Shown one piece after another: positions 1 through 8,256 of a stretch of 64,000 nucleotides of DNA (positions are counted from its first letter, which is position 1; every line of letters begins with the position of its first letter). A program made the translations under genes and the position numbers. The notes under the pieces were generated by a model, which was given only the letters and a program-made list of their open reading frames with translations, was not told the origin of the DNA and did no database searches. This DNA is from Palsa-1439 sp050015495 (GTDB lineage: Bacteria; Verrucomicrobiota; Verrucomicrobiia; Palsa-1439), in assembly GCA_050015495.1 (NCBI GenBank), contig JBEKBH010000011.1:1-64000 (forward strand). Reading direction: 5' to 3'.

Positions 1-124
1 CCCCCCCTCAACCGCACCCTCCCGACGAGGCCCGCCCGAGTGGAGGCTTTCGCGCTTCCACATGACGAGAATCGCCAACAATTGCCGGACAATCCCCCAG
101 CCGGCGCGCAGTGTGTCATACGAA

Positions 125-182
125 GATAATTCCTACCAATTTAGCTGTTGACTTACCAAACCACTTGTTGTAGGATTATTCC
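125..182. promoter_or_regulatory. candidate operator: inverted repeat around the vapBC promoter
   Basis: Left arm GATAATTCCTACCAA (125-139) and right arm TTGTAGGATTATTCC (168-182) are inverted copies with two single-base bulges. The right arm covers the -10 box. An antitoxin dimer bound here would block RNA polymerase. Seen in sequence; function inferred. Confidence 0.5.
148..176 (+). promoter_or_regulatory. sigma70-type promoter of the vapBC pair, leaderless
   Basis: TTGACT at 148-153, 17-bp spacer, TAGGAT at 171-176. The start codon is 8 bp after the -10 box, so transcription should begin at or within a base or two of the ATG. Confidence 0.65.
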
Positions 183-184
183 TG

Positions 185-478
185 ATGAAGGCTACCAACA
201 GAACCGATACCATCCGCTTCACCGTGAAGGGCCAGGTGGTCATTCCCCGCTGGCTCCGAAAGGAATTCGACATCGAAGCCGGCACCCGCGCCGTCGTCCA
301 GGCCACGCCAGAAGGCATCCTCCTCAAACCCGTCACCGCCGCTAGCATCCGACGCCTCCGCGGCATCCTCAAACGCAAACCCGGTGAACCATCATTTGCC
401 GAAGAATGGGCGAAGCACAAGGCCGACGAAAAAACGTTGGAGGACGCCAAGTATGCCCGCATCACCGGTTCTCGATAG
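185..478 (+). CDS. AbrB/MazE-type antitoxin (VapB-like)
   Basis: Antitoxin half of a toxin-antitoxin pair; it should bind the PIN toxin encoded next and repress the shared promoter. Residues about 7-50 look like the AbrB/MazE/SpoVT swapped-hairpin fold (the core KGQVVIPRWLRKEF is characteristic), and the charged C-terminal half would be the toxin-binding tail. Length (97 aa) is normal. The frame overlaps the toxin gene by 26 bp, so the two are co-transcribed. The ATG lies 8 bp after a good -10 box, so the mRNA is probably leaderless. Family assignment is firm; cognate pairing and autoregulation are inferred from context. Confidence 0.88.
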   Translation: MKATNRTDTIRFTVKGQVVIPRWLRKEFDIEAGTRAVVQATPEGILLKPVTAASIRRLRGILKRKPGEPSFAEEWAKHKADEKTLEDAKYARITGSR

Positions 479-857
479 CTTCGCCCTGCTCACCTTTCTT
501 CGCGACGAACCCGGCACCGACAAAGTCGCCGCCATCCTCGAAAAAGCGCGCGCCCGCGAACAGCCCGTCCACATGACCGAAGTCAACTACGCCGAAGTCC
601 AGTACATCGTCCGCCGCAAGGACGGCGAAGCCGCGTGGCGCGTCGTCGCCGGCGAACTCATCGCTATGCCCATCGAATTTCATCCCGCCGATCGCACCCT
701 TGCCGACATCGCGGCGGACCTCAAAACCCGCTTCAAACTCAGTCTCGCCGACGCCTTCGCCGCCGCTCTCGCCAAGACCCGCAACGCCGAGCTTGTGACC
801 GGCGACCTCGAGTTCAAGGAAGTCGAAAGCGAAATCAAAATTAGCTGGCTGAAATGA
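453..857 (+). CDS. PIN-domain ribonuclease toxin (VapC-like)
   Basis: Toxin half of the pair: PIN-domain, Mg-dependent endoribonuclease, 134 aa. I chose the ATG at 453 because the PIN fold begins at once (PVLDSFALLTFL). The acidic residues expected at the active site are visible as Asp8, Glu43, Asp100 and Asp118, so it looks catalytically intact. Its start lies inside the antitoxin gene, which fits translational coupling. VapC toxins usually cut tRNA or rRNA; the target here cannot be read from sequence. A frame extending upstream to 384 only adds antitoxin-overlapping sequence with no PIN homology. Confidence 0.88.
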   Translation: MPASPVLDSFALLTFLRDEPGTDKVAAILEKARAREQPVHMTEVNYAEVQYIVRRKDGEAAWRVVAGELIAMPIEFHPADRTLADIAADLKTRFKLSLADAFAAALAKTRNAELVTGDLEFKEVESEIKISWLK

Positions 858-1046
858 AAACGCTGTAGCGGCGACTACGTCCGCCCTCTTCAAATTGTAG
901 GGCGCGATGCCCCACGTCGTGCCGGGGTATCGCGCCGCGTTGTGCCCAGGTCGCAATCCCCAATCTCAAATCTCAAATCCCCTTCGCCCGACCCGCCTAC
1001 CGCGGGCCTTGTCCAACTCAGGCGGATTGCCCCCAAGCATTCGGGC

Positions 1047-1075
1047 TTGTCGCGGAATCCCCCGGTATCTACACT
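1047..1075 (+). promoter_or_regulatory. promoter of the type IIG restriction-modification gene, leaderless
   Basis: TTGTCG (1047-1052), 17 bp, TACACT (1070-1075); ATG at 1085, 9 bp downstream. No ribosome-binding site precedes the ATG, which fits a leaderless transcript. Confidence 0.55.
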
Positions 1076-1084
1076 GCCTGCTTA

Positions 1085-4000
1085 ATGAAGGAGGACTTTT
1101 TCGCCAAACTGGACGCGCTCGTCGCCGCAGCCAAGCAGTACCGCACCGCGCGCTTTGGCGAGGTCGACCCTGAAGAAGCCACGAAGCAACACCTGATCGA
1201 GCCGCTCCTCGAGTCCCTCGGATACACCCGCGACTGCTACGACAAGGAATTCCACATCCTCGGCGATCAGGTCGATTATCTCCTGAAGCACCGCCGGCCG
1301 CTGATGTTTCTCGAAGCCAAGAGCCTCCTCGACCGCTCCACCAACCTCTTTGAAGCGCACCAACAACAGGTCACCAGCTACATCCGCAATTACCGCATCA
1401 GCCCTGAGCAGGCGCAGATGGAGCACCCGGTCAATTGGATCGTCCTCACCAACTTCGCCCAGTTCCATTTCATCCGCGTCAACGAGAAGACCCCCTCATT
1501 CGTGTTCCGTCTGGACGAACTGATCGCCCGCCGTGAAAAACTTTGGGAATTACTGGCCCTCGAGAATCTCGAAGCCAACCGTATCGACGAGCTCTACGAC
1601 CAGGAACAAAAAGCCGACCTCGACAAACGCTTTCTCGCCGACCTCAAACGCTGGCGGCTCATCATCGCCAACGGCTTTGCTCTCCGCAACCCCAATATCT
1701 CGCTCCCGGACCTCACCAAGGCCAGCCAGCAGTTGCTCGACCGGTTCATCTTCTGCCGCATGCTCGAAACCAACCGCCTCATCGAATACAATAGACTCGC
1801 CCGCGCTTTCGCCCATTACGAGGAACTCTATCCGCCGCCAGCCACCAAGCCGTTCGCCGAAGTGCTCAAAGAGTCGCTCTTTGCCGAGATCAAGCGCGAC
1901 TTCAACACGGAACTGTTCATCCGTCCGCAACTCTGCGATCAACTCGCCATCGACAACATCGCGCTCGCGGTTGTCATCGGCCACGAGCCCCTCACGCCCG
2001 ACGTGGCCGGCCAATGCGGCATCGACCAGGGACAGGGGGAGCTGCTCGCCTCCTACAAGGATTTGTACGGCTACGATTTCTCCCGCATGTCCACCGATAT
2101 CATGGGCGCGGTGTACGAACGCTTCCTCGCTCACAAGCTCGACCGCGCGGGCGGCCGCATCACCATTGAAGATACCGACGAACTCCGCAAAAAAGAGGGC
2201 ATTTACTACACGCCCCGCTACATCGTCGATTACATCGTCGACCACACCGTCGGCGAGAAGGTCAGGCCCATTCTGACCGAGGCGCTCGCCCTTGTCGCTT
2301 ACAAGAACTACAAGCCGGCTCTGACCAAAATCCGCGAACTCCAGCACATCAAGGTCCTCGACGCCGCCATGGGTTCCGGCTCCTTCCTGCTCCGCGCTTT
2401 CGACACCATCGCCCAAGCCTACGCCGACTACAACGCCGAGTGCCGCAAACAGAAGCAGGAACGCGGTCGCGCCACCCTCATGTTGTTCGACGCCCCGCAG
2501 GAGATCGCCGAAACCGTCGATCACATCGGCATCCACGTCGCCAGCGAAAATATCTTCGGCGTCGACCTCGACGAGCAGGCCGTCGAAGTCGCCAAGCTCA
2601 ACCTCTGGATACGCCTGATGATTGCCGAGCGTGATGTGATCCGCGAAATCCTGCGCGTCCGCAGAAACGGCGAGAAACCGCTGAATCTGCTGCCCACGCT
2701 CTCCAATAATCTGAAACGCGGTAATTCGCTCATCGACGACCCGGCCGTCGCCGGCGACGCCGCGTTCAATTGGAAAACCGAATTTCCAGACATCATGCAG
2801 CGCGGCGGCTTCGATTGCGTCATCGGCAACCCGCCGTTCGAGCGTCTCCAGATGATGCAAGGCAGCAAGCCGGAAACGGTCGAATTTCTAAAAAGCAACT
2901 ACAAGTCTGCCACCGCTGGCAATTTTGATATATATGTTTGCTTCGTTGAACGAGGTTTATATCTACTGGCGCCTGCCGGTGAGTTTGGGTTTATCGTCCC
3001 GCACAAATTCTGTCAGTCCGAATATGGCAAGCCTCTTCGCAAACTTCTTGTGGATGGCCAACATGTCCATCAAATAGTTCATTTCGGTGACGAACAAGTC
3101 TTCACACAGGTTACGATCTACACATGTCTGCTGTTTTTGAGCAAGGCTCGTAACGAGAAGTGCCTGTTCATTGCGGCGCATGACCTTGCGGCATGGCGTG
3201 AGACCGGAAAGAGTGCAGAACGCGAGATCACGATCAGCGGTGCATCTCCGTGGAATTTCATCGGCGCTGCCGGGGCAACACTCTTTGAGAAGCTCGGCAA
3301 AGAGCCACAGAAGCTTGGCGACGTGGCCGACATATTCGTGGGCTTGCAGACAAGTGCTGATGATGTGTTCATCCTGAACGTGATCGAGGAAAAGCGTGAT
3401 ACGTTACGGTTGTACTCACGAGCCTCCGGCAAGGACGTGACGCTTGAGCGAGCGCTGTGTCACCCGTTGGTCAGCGGAGAGGACGTCACAGCTTATGGGA
3501 CACTGACCGAGCGGCAGATCGTCATTTTTCCCTATGTGGTAGCGGGCGGGAAGGTCCGGTTGCTCGACTTCGACGTGATATTGAAGCGTTTCCCGAAGAC
3601 CGCCGCCTACTTTCTCGACCACAAGAAGCGACTTGAAGACAGGGAGAATGGCAAAGCAAAGGGTTCAAAGTGGTACGGCTACCTTTACTTGAAAAACATG
3701 GCACGCCAGTCCCTCCCGAAGCTCTGCGTGCCGCGCCTAGTGGATAAGCTGCATGCCGCCTACGATAAAGACGGGGAGCACTTCCTCGACAACGTAGACG
3801 TCGGTGGGGTGACCTTGAAGCCGGACCTCGAGAAGATTGGGCTACGATACTTGCTCGCCCTATTGAACTCGAAACTAATCCGCTGGTACTTCCCGTCAGT
3901 CAGTGCGCCATTCCACAGTGGTTTCTTCTCCGCCAACCGTCAGTTCCTTAGCCAGATCCCGATAAAATTGGCGACGACGAAGGCCGAGAAGTCGGCGGCG

Positions 4001-4645
4001 GCGCAGGTCGTAAAGATGGCGGACACACTCCAGTCGGCGCATCGCCGGCGGCTGCAACTTCCACGGAAATTGATTGCGGAGGTGGCGCACAGCCACCGCA
4101 CGGACTGTGCTCTCGCCCACTATCTGCAAAAGGATTACAAGGCAGCGGTAACGGCGGAAGTCCTGATTGACGACCTGCGGCGCAAGGGGTTCGTGCGTGA
4201 GATTTTGGTCCAGTCCGGAAAGAAGCACATCATCATTACCGCCGAAGCATCCGATACCAAGGACGCTTCGCCGGTAATTCAGCCGATTGTGCGGCTGACC
4301 TTTACCAACCCGGCGTTGCAGCAGTTTGTCTATGCCTCGTGGCGAAGTTTCTTGGAAACCAACGCCCGCAAGAAGACTTGGACGACCGGCAAGGCGCCGC
4401 AGCCGATTTATGATTTGATCGTCAACGCTCTCCAACCGCTGGCGTTCTTCCACATGAGCGCCGCCGACAACCTTCGTGCCATCCGTGACCTGATGAAGTC
4501 TGTCGCGAAAGAAGTTGGCACGTCCGACCTCGCCGCCCTCGAACAAGAAATCGCCGACACCGACCAAGCCATCGACCGCCTCGTCTATGATCTCTACGGC
4601 CTGACCGAAGAAGAGATTGCGATTGTGGCGAGCGTAACTAGGTGA
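1085..4645 (+). CDS. Single-chain type IIG restriction endonuclease/N6-adenine methyltransferase
   Basis: Combined restriction enzyme and DNA methylase, 1186 aa. The N-terminus carries a PD-(D/E)XK nuclease of HsdR_N style: Asp64, Glu77-Ala-Lys79, and a QxxxY motif at 95-99. The methylase core has motif I DAAMGSGS (from residue 426) and the catalytic NPPF at 582-585. Residues about 760-1000 resemble the TaqI-like C-terminal specificity domain. No separate specificity or methylase subunit is nearby, so it should act alone. DNA from about 2890 to 3950 is clearly less GC-rich than the 5' half, suggesting the specificity region was exchanged. BREX PglX is the main alternative, but no brx/pgl genes are present. 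Confidence 0.85.
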   Translation: MKEDFFAKLDALVAAAKQYRTARFGEVDPEEATKQHLIEPLLESLGYTRDCYDKEFHILGDQVDYLLKHRRPLMFLEAKSLLDRSTNLFEAHQQQVTSYIRNYRISPEQAQMEHPVNWIVLTNFAQFHFIRVNEKTPSFVFRLDELIARREKLWELLALENLEANRIDELYDQEQKADLDKRFLADLKRWRLIIANGFALRNPNISLPDLTKASQQLLDRFIFCRMLETNRLIEYNRLARAFAHYEELYPPPATKPFAEVLKESLFAEIKRDFNTELFIRPQLCDQLAIDNIALAVVIGHEPLTPDVAGQCGIDQGQGELLASYKDLYGYDFSRMSTDIMGAVYERFLAHKLDRAGGRITIEDTDELRKKEGIYYTPRYIVDYIVDHTVGEKVRPILTEALALVAYKNYKPALTKIRELQHIKVLDAAMGSGSFLLRAFDTIAQAYADYNAECRKQKQERGRATLMLFDAPQEIAETVDHIGIHVASENIFGVDLDEQAVEVAKLNLWIRLMIAERDVIREILRVRRNGEKPLNLLPTLSNNLKRGNSLIDDPAVAGDAAFNWKTEFPDIMQRGGFDCVIGNPPFERLQMMQGSKPETVEFLKSNYKSATAGNFDIYVCFVERGLYLLAPAGEFGFIVPHKFCQSEYGKPLRKLLVDGQHVHQIVHFGDEQVFTQVTIYTCLLFLSKARNEKCLFIAAHDLAAWRETGKSAEREITISGASPWNFIGAAGATLFEKLGKEPQKLGDVADIFVGLQTSADDVFILNVIEEKRDTLRLYSRASGKDVTLERALCHPLVSGEDVTAYGTLTERQIVIFPYVVAGGKVRLLDFDVILKRFPKTAAYFLDHKKRLEDRENGKAKGSKWYGYLYLKNMARQSLPKLCVPRLVDKLHAAYDKDGEHFLDNVDVGGVTLKPDLEKIGLRYLLALLNSKLIRWYFPSVSAPFHSGFFSANRQFLSQIPIKLATTKAEKSAAAQVVKMADTLQSAHRRRLQLPRKLIAEVAHSHRTDCALAHYLQKDYKAAVTAEVLIDDLRRKGFVREILVQSGKKHIIITAEASDTKDASPVIQPIVRLTFTNPALQQFVYASWRSFLETNARKKTWTTGKAPQPIYDLIVNALQPLAFFHMSAADNLRAIRDLMKSVAKEVGTSDLAALEQEIADTDQAIDRLVYDLYGLTEEEIAIVASVTR

Positions 4646-4745
4646 CTTGCCCCGGCGAAGTAGGCCCGCTCGCCATTTTGGTGGATGACCTCTACGCAGC
4701 AAGGGCGCTTTCAGCGCCTCCCACCGCCCCCCAAGGAGAAACCGG

Positions 4746-4775
4746 TTGACAGCCCCGTAACCGGGCGCGTATGTT
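4746..4775 (+). promoter_or_regulatory. strong sigma70-type promoter
   Basis: TTGACA (4746-4751, exact consensus), 18 bp, TATGTT (4770-4775). It drives the gene at 4804, and because it overlaps the upstream in-frame ATG at 4771 it rules that ATG out as the start. Confidence 0.65.
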
Positions 4776-4803
4776 TACCCACGTTGTCGGAGGACTTAAT
4801 CCC

Positions 4804-5307
4804 ATGGCTGACGAGCATCCTGAGCAAAAACGACCCGAAGAAGAGTCGAAAAAAGACACCGTTCGCATCAATTTGCCCCCCGGCTTGACCGGTCGCGGCG
4901 GCCCGAGCACCGGTGCCCCGCCGCCCATCGCCAAGCCCAAAGCCCCGGGTGCTCCCGCCAATCCCGAGGAGGAAGCCAAGAAGGAAACCGCCGTCATGAG
5001 CCGTCCGACCGAGGCGCCCAAGCCGAAGAAGGACACCTCGCGCGTCCAGGTCGTTGCCGCCAAACCGATCACGGCGGATTCCCCTCGTCCGACGATCAAA
5101 TTGCAGCGCGAAGACGGCGCTCCTCCGGCTCCCGAAGCCGCCGCCGCTACACCCGGTGCTGGTCCGGCCGGTAAAGCTGTCAAGCCTGTCAGGCCTGTCT
5201 CCGTCGGCGCCGGTGCGCCCAGTGGCGTCGAAGCGGCTCTGTCCATCGTGGCCATTGTCCTGTCGCTCGCGGTGGCCGGGTACCTGGCCTATATCGCTTT
5301 CGGTTGA
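4804..5307 (+). CDS. Proline-rich, tail-anchored membrane protein of unknown function
   Basis: No family recognised. The 167-residue product is a hydrophilic, Pro/Ala/Lys-rich, apparently disordered chain ending in one hydrophobic segment (about residues 143-166), so it is probably a C-terminally anchored inner-membrane protein with a long cytoplasmic tail. I start it at 4804 because GGAGG (4788-4792) precedes that ATG and because the promoter covers the earlier ATG. trxA follows 63 bp downstream on the same strand and may be co-transcribed, since no terminator is seen between them. Confidence 0.75.
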   Translation: MADEHPEQKRPEEESKKDTVRINLPPGLTGRGGPSTGAPPPIAKPKAPGAPANPEEEAKKETAVMSRPTEAPKPKKDTSRVQVVAAKPITADSPRPTIKLQREDGAPPAPEAAAATPGAGPAGKAVKPVRPVSVGAGAPSGVEAALSIVAIVLSLAVAGYLAYIAFG

Positions 5308-5370
5308 TTCGGCCGAATCGGACACCCCCGGTTCTGCATCCTAGGTTCGGAAAGATATTGGAGAAATTCC

Positions 5371-5703
5371 ATGGCAAATCCGCATGTTGTGACGCTTTCG
5401 GCAGGCAATTTCGAGCAGGAGGTCGATAAATCGGCCACGCCCGTGCTCGTCGATTTCTGGGCGGAATGGTGCGGCCCGTGCAAAATGATCGCGCCGTTGC
5501 TCGACGAAATCGCCGAGGAAAAAATCGGCAAGGTCAAGATCGCCAAGGTCAATGTGGACGACAATCAGGAGTTGGCCACGCGGTTCGGTATCCGGGCGAT
5601 CCCCACGCTGCTGCTGTTCAAGGGCGGCCAGGTCAAAGAGACCATCGTCGGCATGGCCGGCAAAAAAGACCTCGAGAAGAAACTCGCGTCGTACATCGGC
5701 TGA
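5371..5703 (+). CDS. trxA: Thioredoxin
   Basis: Small cytoplasmic dithiol oxidoreductase, 110 aa, the normal size. The active site WCGPC has the redox cysteines at 34 and 37, and the cis-proline is Pro78 in RAIPTL. It reduces disulfides in ribonucleotide reductase, methionine sulfoxide reductase and other targets, itself recycled by thioredoxin reductase (not in this window). GGAGAAA precedes the ATG. A strong hairpin terminator follows the stop codon. Confidence 0.97.
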   Translation: MANPHVVTLSAGNFEQEVDKSATPVLVDFWAEWCGPCKMIAPLLDEIAEEKIGKVKIAKVNVDDNQELATRFGIRAIPTLLLFKGGQVKETIVGMAGKKDLEKKLASYIG

Positions 5704-5728
5704 ACCACGACTTCCAAACAAATCCGCC

Positions 5729-5758
5729 GAGGCGCACACTCGTGCGCCTCTCGTTTTT
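5729..5758. terminator. Rho-independent terminator after trxA
   Basis: Perfect 9-bp stem GAGGCGCAC/GTGCGCCTC (5729-5737 with 5742-5750), 4-nt loop, then TCGTTTTT. It probably also once ended rph transcription from the other side: the ancestral rph stop codon sat directly against it at 5758-5760. Confidence 0.85.
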
Positions 5759-5760
5759 CA

Positions 5761-5926
5761 CTGCAACGCTTTCTCCTGGATCGCCATCAGCAGTAAGCTT
5801 TTTCCTCTCCCCCCGGGGGGAGCCGAGTCCGCGAGACGCCGCTGTCGTTTGCGGCAAAGGATTAAGGTGAGGGGGCAAATGTTCGCTCCGCCTACCCCTG
5901 TAACGCTTTCTCCTGGATCGCCATCA
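5761..5926. repeat. Small inserted element flanked by a 29-bp duplication of the rph 3' end
   Basis: Positions 5761-5789 and 5898-5926 are the same 29 bp with one mismatch. Between them are 108 bp containing a C/G-rich hairpin (CTCCCCCCGGGGGGAG) and, at the right, AAGGTGAGGGGG. The repeated 29 bp encode the last residues of RNase PH. The outer copy reads MAIQEKALQ then TGA against the trxA terminator; the inner copy reads MAIQEKALQG then TAG. The insertion therefore duplicated the gene end and left the gene intact. A related element lies at 54597-54756. Confidence 0.75.
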
Positions 5927-6617
5927 ATTCCGCCACGCCCTCCCGCGCCAGCTTCAGCATCGCCATCATCTGCCGTTGCGTAAACGGCGCGTCCTCGCCG
6001 GTTCCCTGGACCTCGACGAAATTGCCTTCGTCGGTCATCACCACGTTCATGTCCACCGCCGCCTTCGCGTCCTCTTCGTAGCACAAATCCAGTAACGGGA
6101 CGCCATCGAGCAGCCCCACGCTGACCGCCGCCACGCCGGATTTGATGGGGCATTCCTTGAGAACGCCGTCGCTTTGAAGTTTGTTCATCGCCAGCATCAC
6201 CGCCACATACGCGCCGGTGATGGACGCCGTCCGCGTCCCGCCATCCGCTTGCAGCACGTCGCAATCAATCCAGATCGTCCGCTCGCCCAGCTTTTCGATG
6301 TCGGTGACCGATCGCAACGCGCGTCCGACGAGCCGTTGGATCTCCTGCGTGCGTCCCTCGACGCGGCCACGCGTCACTTCCCGTGGTTTGCGCGGCGCGG
6401 TGGCATAGGGCAGCATCGAATACTCGGCGGTGATCCAGCCCCCGGTCACGCGCTGCTCGCGCATCCACCGCGGCACACCGTCCTCGATCGACGCGGCGCA
6501 CACCACGCGCGTGTCCCCCATCTCGATCAACGCCGATCCCGCCGGCTGCTTGACATAGTGGGGATGGATTTTGACAGGACGAAGCTGGTTCGGGCGGCGA
6601 CCGTCGACGCGTTTCAT
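5892..6617 (-). CDS. rph: Ribonuclease PH
   Basis: Phosphorolytic 3'-5' exoribonuclease that trims tRNA 3' ends; 241 aa, full length, hexamer-forming family. Hallmarks are the N-terminal RVDGRRPNQLRPV, the central RGRVEGRTQEIQRLVGRALR and the phosphate-site region DCDVLQADGGTRTASITGA. The C-terminus was rebuilt by a small insertion (see 5761-5926): one extra Gly was added before a new stop codon, which should be harmless. The start is supported by a promoter whose -10 box ends 8 bp upstream. It is convergent with trxA. Confidence 0.97.
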   Translation of the reverse strand: MKRVDGRRPNQLRPVKIHPHYVKQPAGSALIEMGDTRVVCAASIEDGVPRWMREQRVTGGWITAEYSMLPYATAPRKPREVTRGRVEGRTQEIQRLVGRALRSVTDIEKLGERTIWIDCDVLQADGGTRTASITGAYVAVMLAMNKLQSDGVLKECPIKSGVAAVSVGLLDGVPLLDLCYEEDAKAAVDMNVVMTDEGNFVEVQGTGEDAPFTQRQMMAMLKLAREGVAELMAIQEKALQG

Positions 6618-6625
6618 GCCCCGCT

Positions 6626-6654
6626 AGAATGGGCGGGGGCCAATGGGGAGGCAA
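6626..6654 (-). promoter_or_regulatory. rph promoter, leaderless
   Basis: On the minus strand: TTGCCT (6649-6654), 17 bp, CATTCT (6626-6631), then 8 bp to the ATG at 6617. Confidence 0.5.
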
Positions 6655-6684
6655 GCAATTTCTCCGCCGCCGTCGAGCGATCGC

Positions 6685-7107
6685 TCACACAGGCGATGGT
6701 GACGCCGAGCCGGCCAGTACGGGGGCATGGATCACGTCCCGGACTTTCTGGGCAAGGTCCGGCAGGTCGAATGGTTTCTGCAGGTAGCCCCGCAGACCCT
6801 TCCGGCGCATCCGGTCGGCGACGGATTCTTCACAGCCGGTCAACAAAACCACCCGAACATCCGGATTGAGACGTTGCAGTTCCTCGAACACCGAGTCGCC
6901 GGACATTCCGGGCAGCAGGTAGTCCAGCAACACAATGCTGATGTCTCGGCCGCGTTCCTGATAGAATTTAATGGCCTCCTTCGGACGCGAGGCCGTATGC
7001 ACCACGAAGCCGTAGCTTTCCAACGCCGACTTGAGCATGCTCAGAAAACCTTCCTCGTCGTCGATGGCAAGAATGCACTCTTTTTGAGGGCAATTGCTGG
7101 AAATCAC
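6685..7107 (-). CDS. Single-domain response regulator
   Basis: CheY-like receiver without an output domain, about 140 aa. From the GTG at 7107, the acidic pair is Asp16-Asp17, the phospho-acceptor Asp62 (VLLDYLLPGMSG) and the conserved lysine Lys111 (YLQKPFD). The start is uncertain: the frame stays open upstream to an ATG at 7212, but that adds about 35 residues unlike any receiver N-terminus. I used the GTG just before the first beta strand. The Cys-rich PAS histidine kinase at 8257 is the nearest kinase, but pairing is only a guess. Confidence 0.75.
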   Translation of the reverse strand: MISSNCPQKECILAIDDEEGFLSMLKSALESYGFVVHTASRPKEAIKFYQERGRDISIVLLDYLLPGMSGDSVFEELQRLNPDVRVVLLTGCEESVADRMRRKGLRGYLQKPFDLPDLAQKVRDVIHAPVLAGSASPSPV

Positions 7108-7303
7108 GCTCCCAAAACAAGCATTCAGCCTGCCAATTTCGGAAGGATTTGCGCGCGCGGCTCGGGCAAAAATGAACGACGAGCTTGCAACACATCGCTC
7201 CTGCGGTACCATCCGCCCAGGTGACCACGATGGAAAACCACAAGATTGTTCAGGGCGCAACGGGTGGCAGCATGATCCATCCGTTTGGGGACGCGGAGTC
7301 CTG

Positions 7304-8209
7304 ATGGCGATCTTCGCGGTCCGGAATCTTTTCGCGTCGCGCTCCGCCATCGGCGGCGGGCTGCGCGGCGTCGTGCTGGGCGCGCTGCTGTTTCTGCAAG
7401 TACCGCGGGCCGGGGCCGCAACCCGTAGCGAGACCCTGGCGTTGCTCAATGAAAAAGTCCAGGCCCGCAGCGCGTTGCTGGTGGAGGCCGCGAGCGGCAG
7501 GGTTTTGTTCAGCCGGAATACCACCGAACGCCTCCCGCCGGCGAGCACCGTCAAGTTGCTGACCGCGCTGCTGGTCTACGAGCGGACGCAACTCAGGGGC
7601 GAAGTCGTCGTCGCGGAGGCCGACACGCTGGTCGAACCGAGCCGCATTCCGTTGCAAACCGGCGAGACCGTCCCCGTCAGGACCCTCGTGCTATCCTTGC
7701 TCATCGGCTCGGACAACGATTCCGCGCTGGCGCTGGCGCGGCATACCGGCGGCTCGGTGGACAACTTTGTGGCGCTCATGAACGCTCGCGCCCGCGAACT
7801 GGGGTGCGCCGACAGCTTGTTCAAAAACCCGAACGGTCTGCCCGTACCCGGCCAGGTGACGACCGCCCGCGACCTGTTAAAAATATTCCAGGCCGCCATG
7901 GCCGTGCCGGAACTGCGCGAGATTTGTCGCACACCCAGCCTCACCCTCCAGACCGCCGCCGGACCGCAAACGCTGAAAAACCACAACAAACTCCTCGGCG
8001 TATATCCCGGCATGGGACCGGCCAAGACGGGCTGGACGCTCCGTTCCCGACACACCTTTGCCGCGTCGGCCACCCGCGATGGCCACGAATTGCATCTGAT
8101 CCTGTTGCATAGCGCGAACAAATGGGCTGACGCCACCGCCCTGTTCGATTTCGGGTTCGAGCAACTCCGCCGCGAACAAATCAGCGCGGCCGCCGGCGCG
8201 GGAAAGTAG
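7304..8209 (+). CDS. D-alanyl-D-alanine carboxypeptidase (penicillin-binding protein, DacA family)
   Basis: Exported serine DD-peptidase that removes the terminal D-Ala from peptidoglycan stem peptides. A signal peptide fills residues 1-39. The three penicillin-binding motifs are complete: SxxK at 81-84 (STVK), SxN at 136-138 (SDN) and KTG at 241-243. The product is 301 aa, shorter than E. coli PBP5; it lacks the C-terminal beta-rich domain and amphipathic anchor, so it resembles compact DacF-like or soluble forms. I chose the ATG at 7304 for the GGAG upstream and the signal peptide directly after it; earlier in-frame ATGs would bury the signal sequence. Confidence 0.9.
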   Translation: MAIFAVRNLFASRSAIGGGLRGVVLGALLFLQVPRAGAATRSETLALLNEKVQARSALLVEAASGRVLFSRNTTERLPPASTVKLLTALLVYERTQLRGEVVVAEADTLVEPSRIPLQTGETVPVRTLVLSLLIGSDNDSALALARHTGGSVDNFVALMNARARELGCADSLFKNPNGLPVPGQVTTARDLLKIFQAAMAVPELREICRTPSLTLQTAAGPQTLKNHNKLLGVYPGMGPAKTGWTLRSRHTFAASATRDGHELHLILLHSANKWADATALFDFGFEQLRREQISAAAGAGK

Positions 8210-8256
8210 CGCGACCAATCGAGTCTTTAACCACAGAGATTCACCGTAATCGGGGC

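Noticed and set aside
1550..2860. 436-codon minus-strand frame inside the type IIG gene
   Set aside because: It is antisense to a clearly conserved methylase/nuclease gene and its translation has no domain; it comes from high-GC codon bias.
1085..4645. BREX PglX methylase
   Set aside because: No brxA/B/C, pglZ or brxL nearby, and a nuclease motif is present in the same chain, which fits type IIG.
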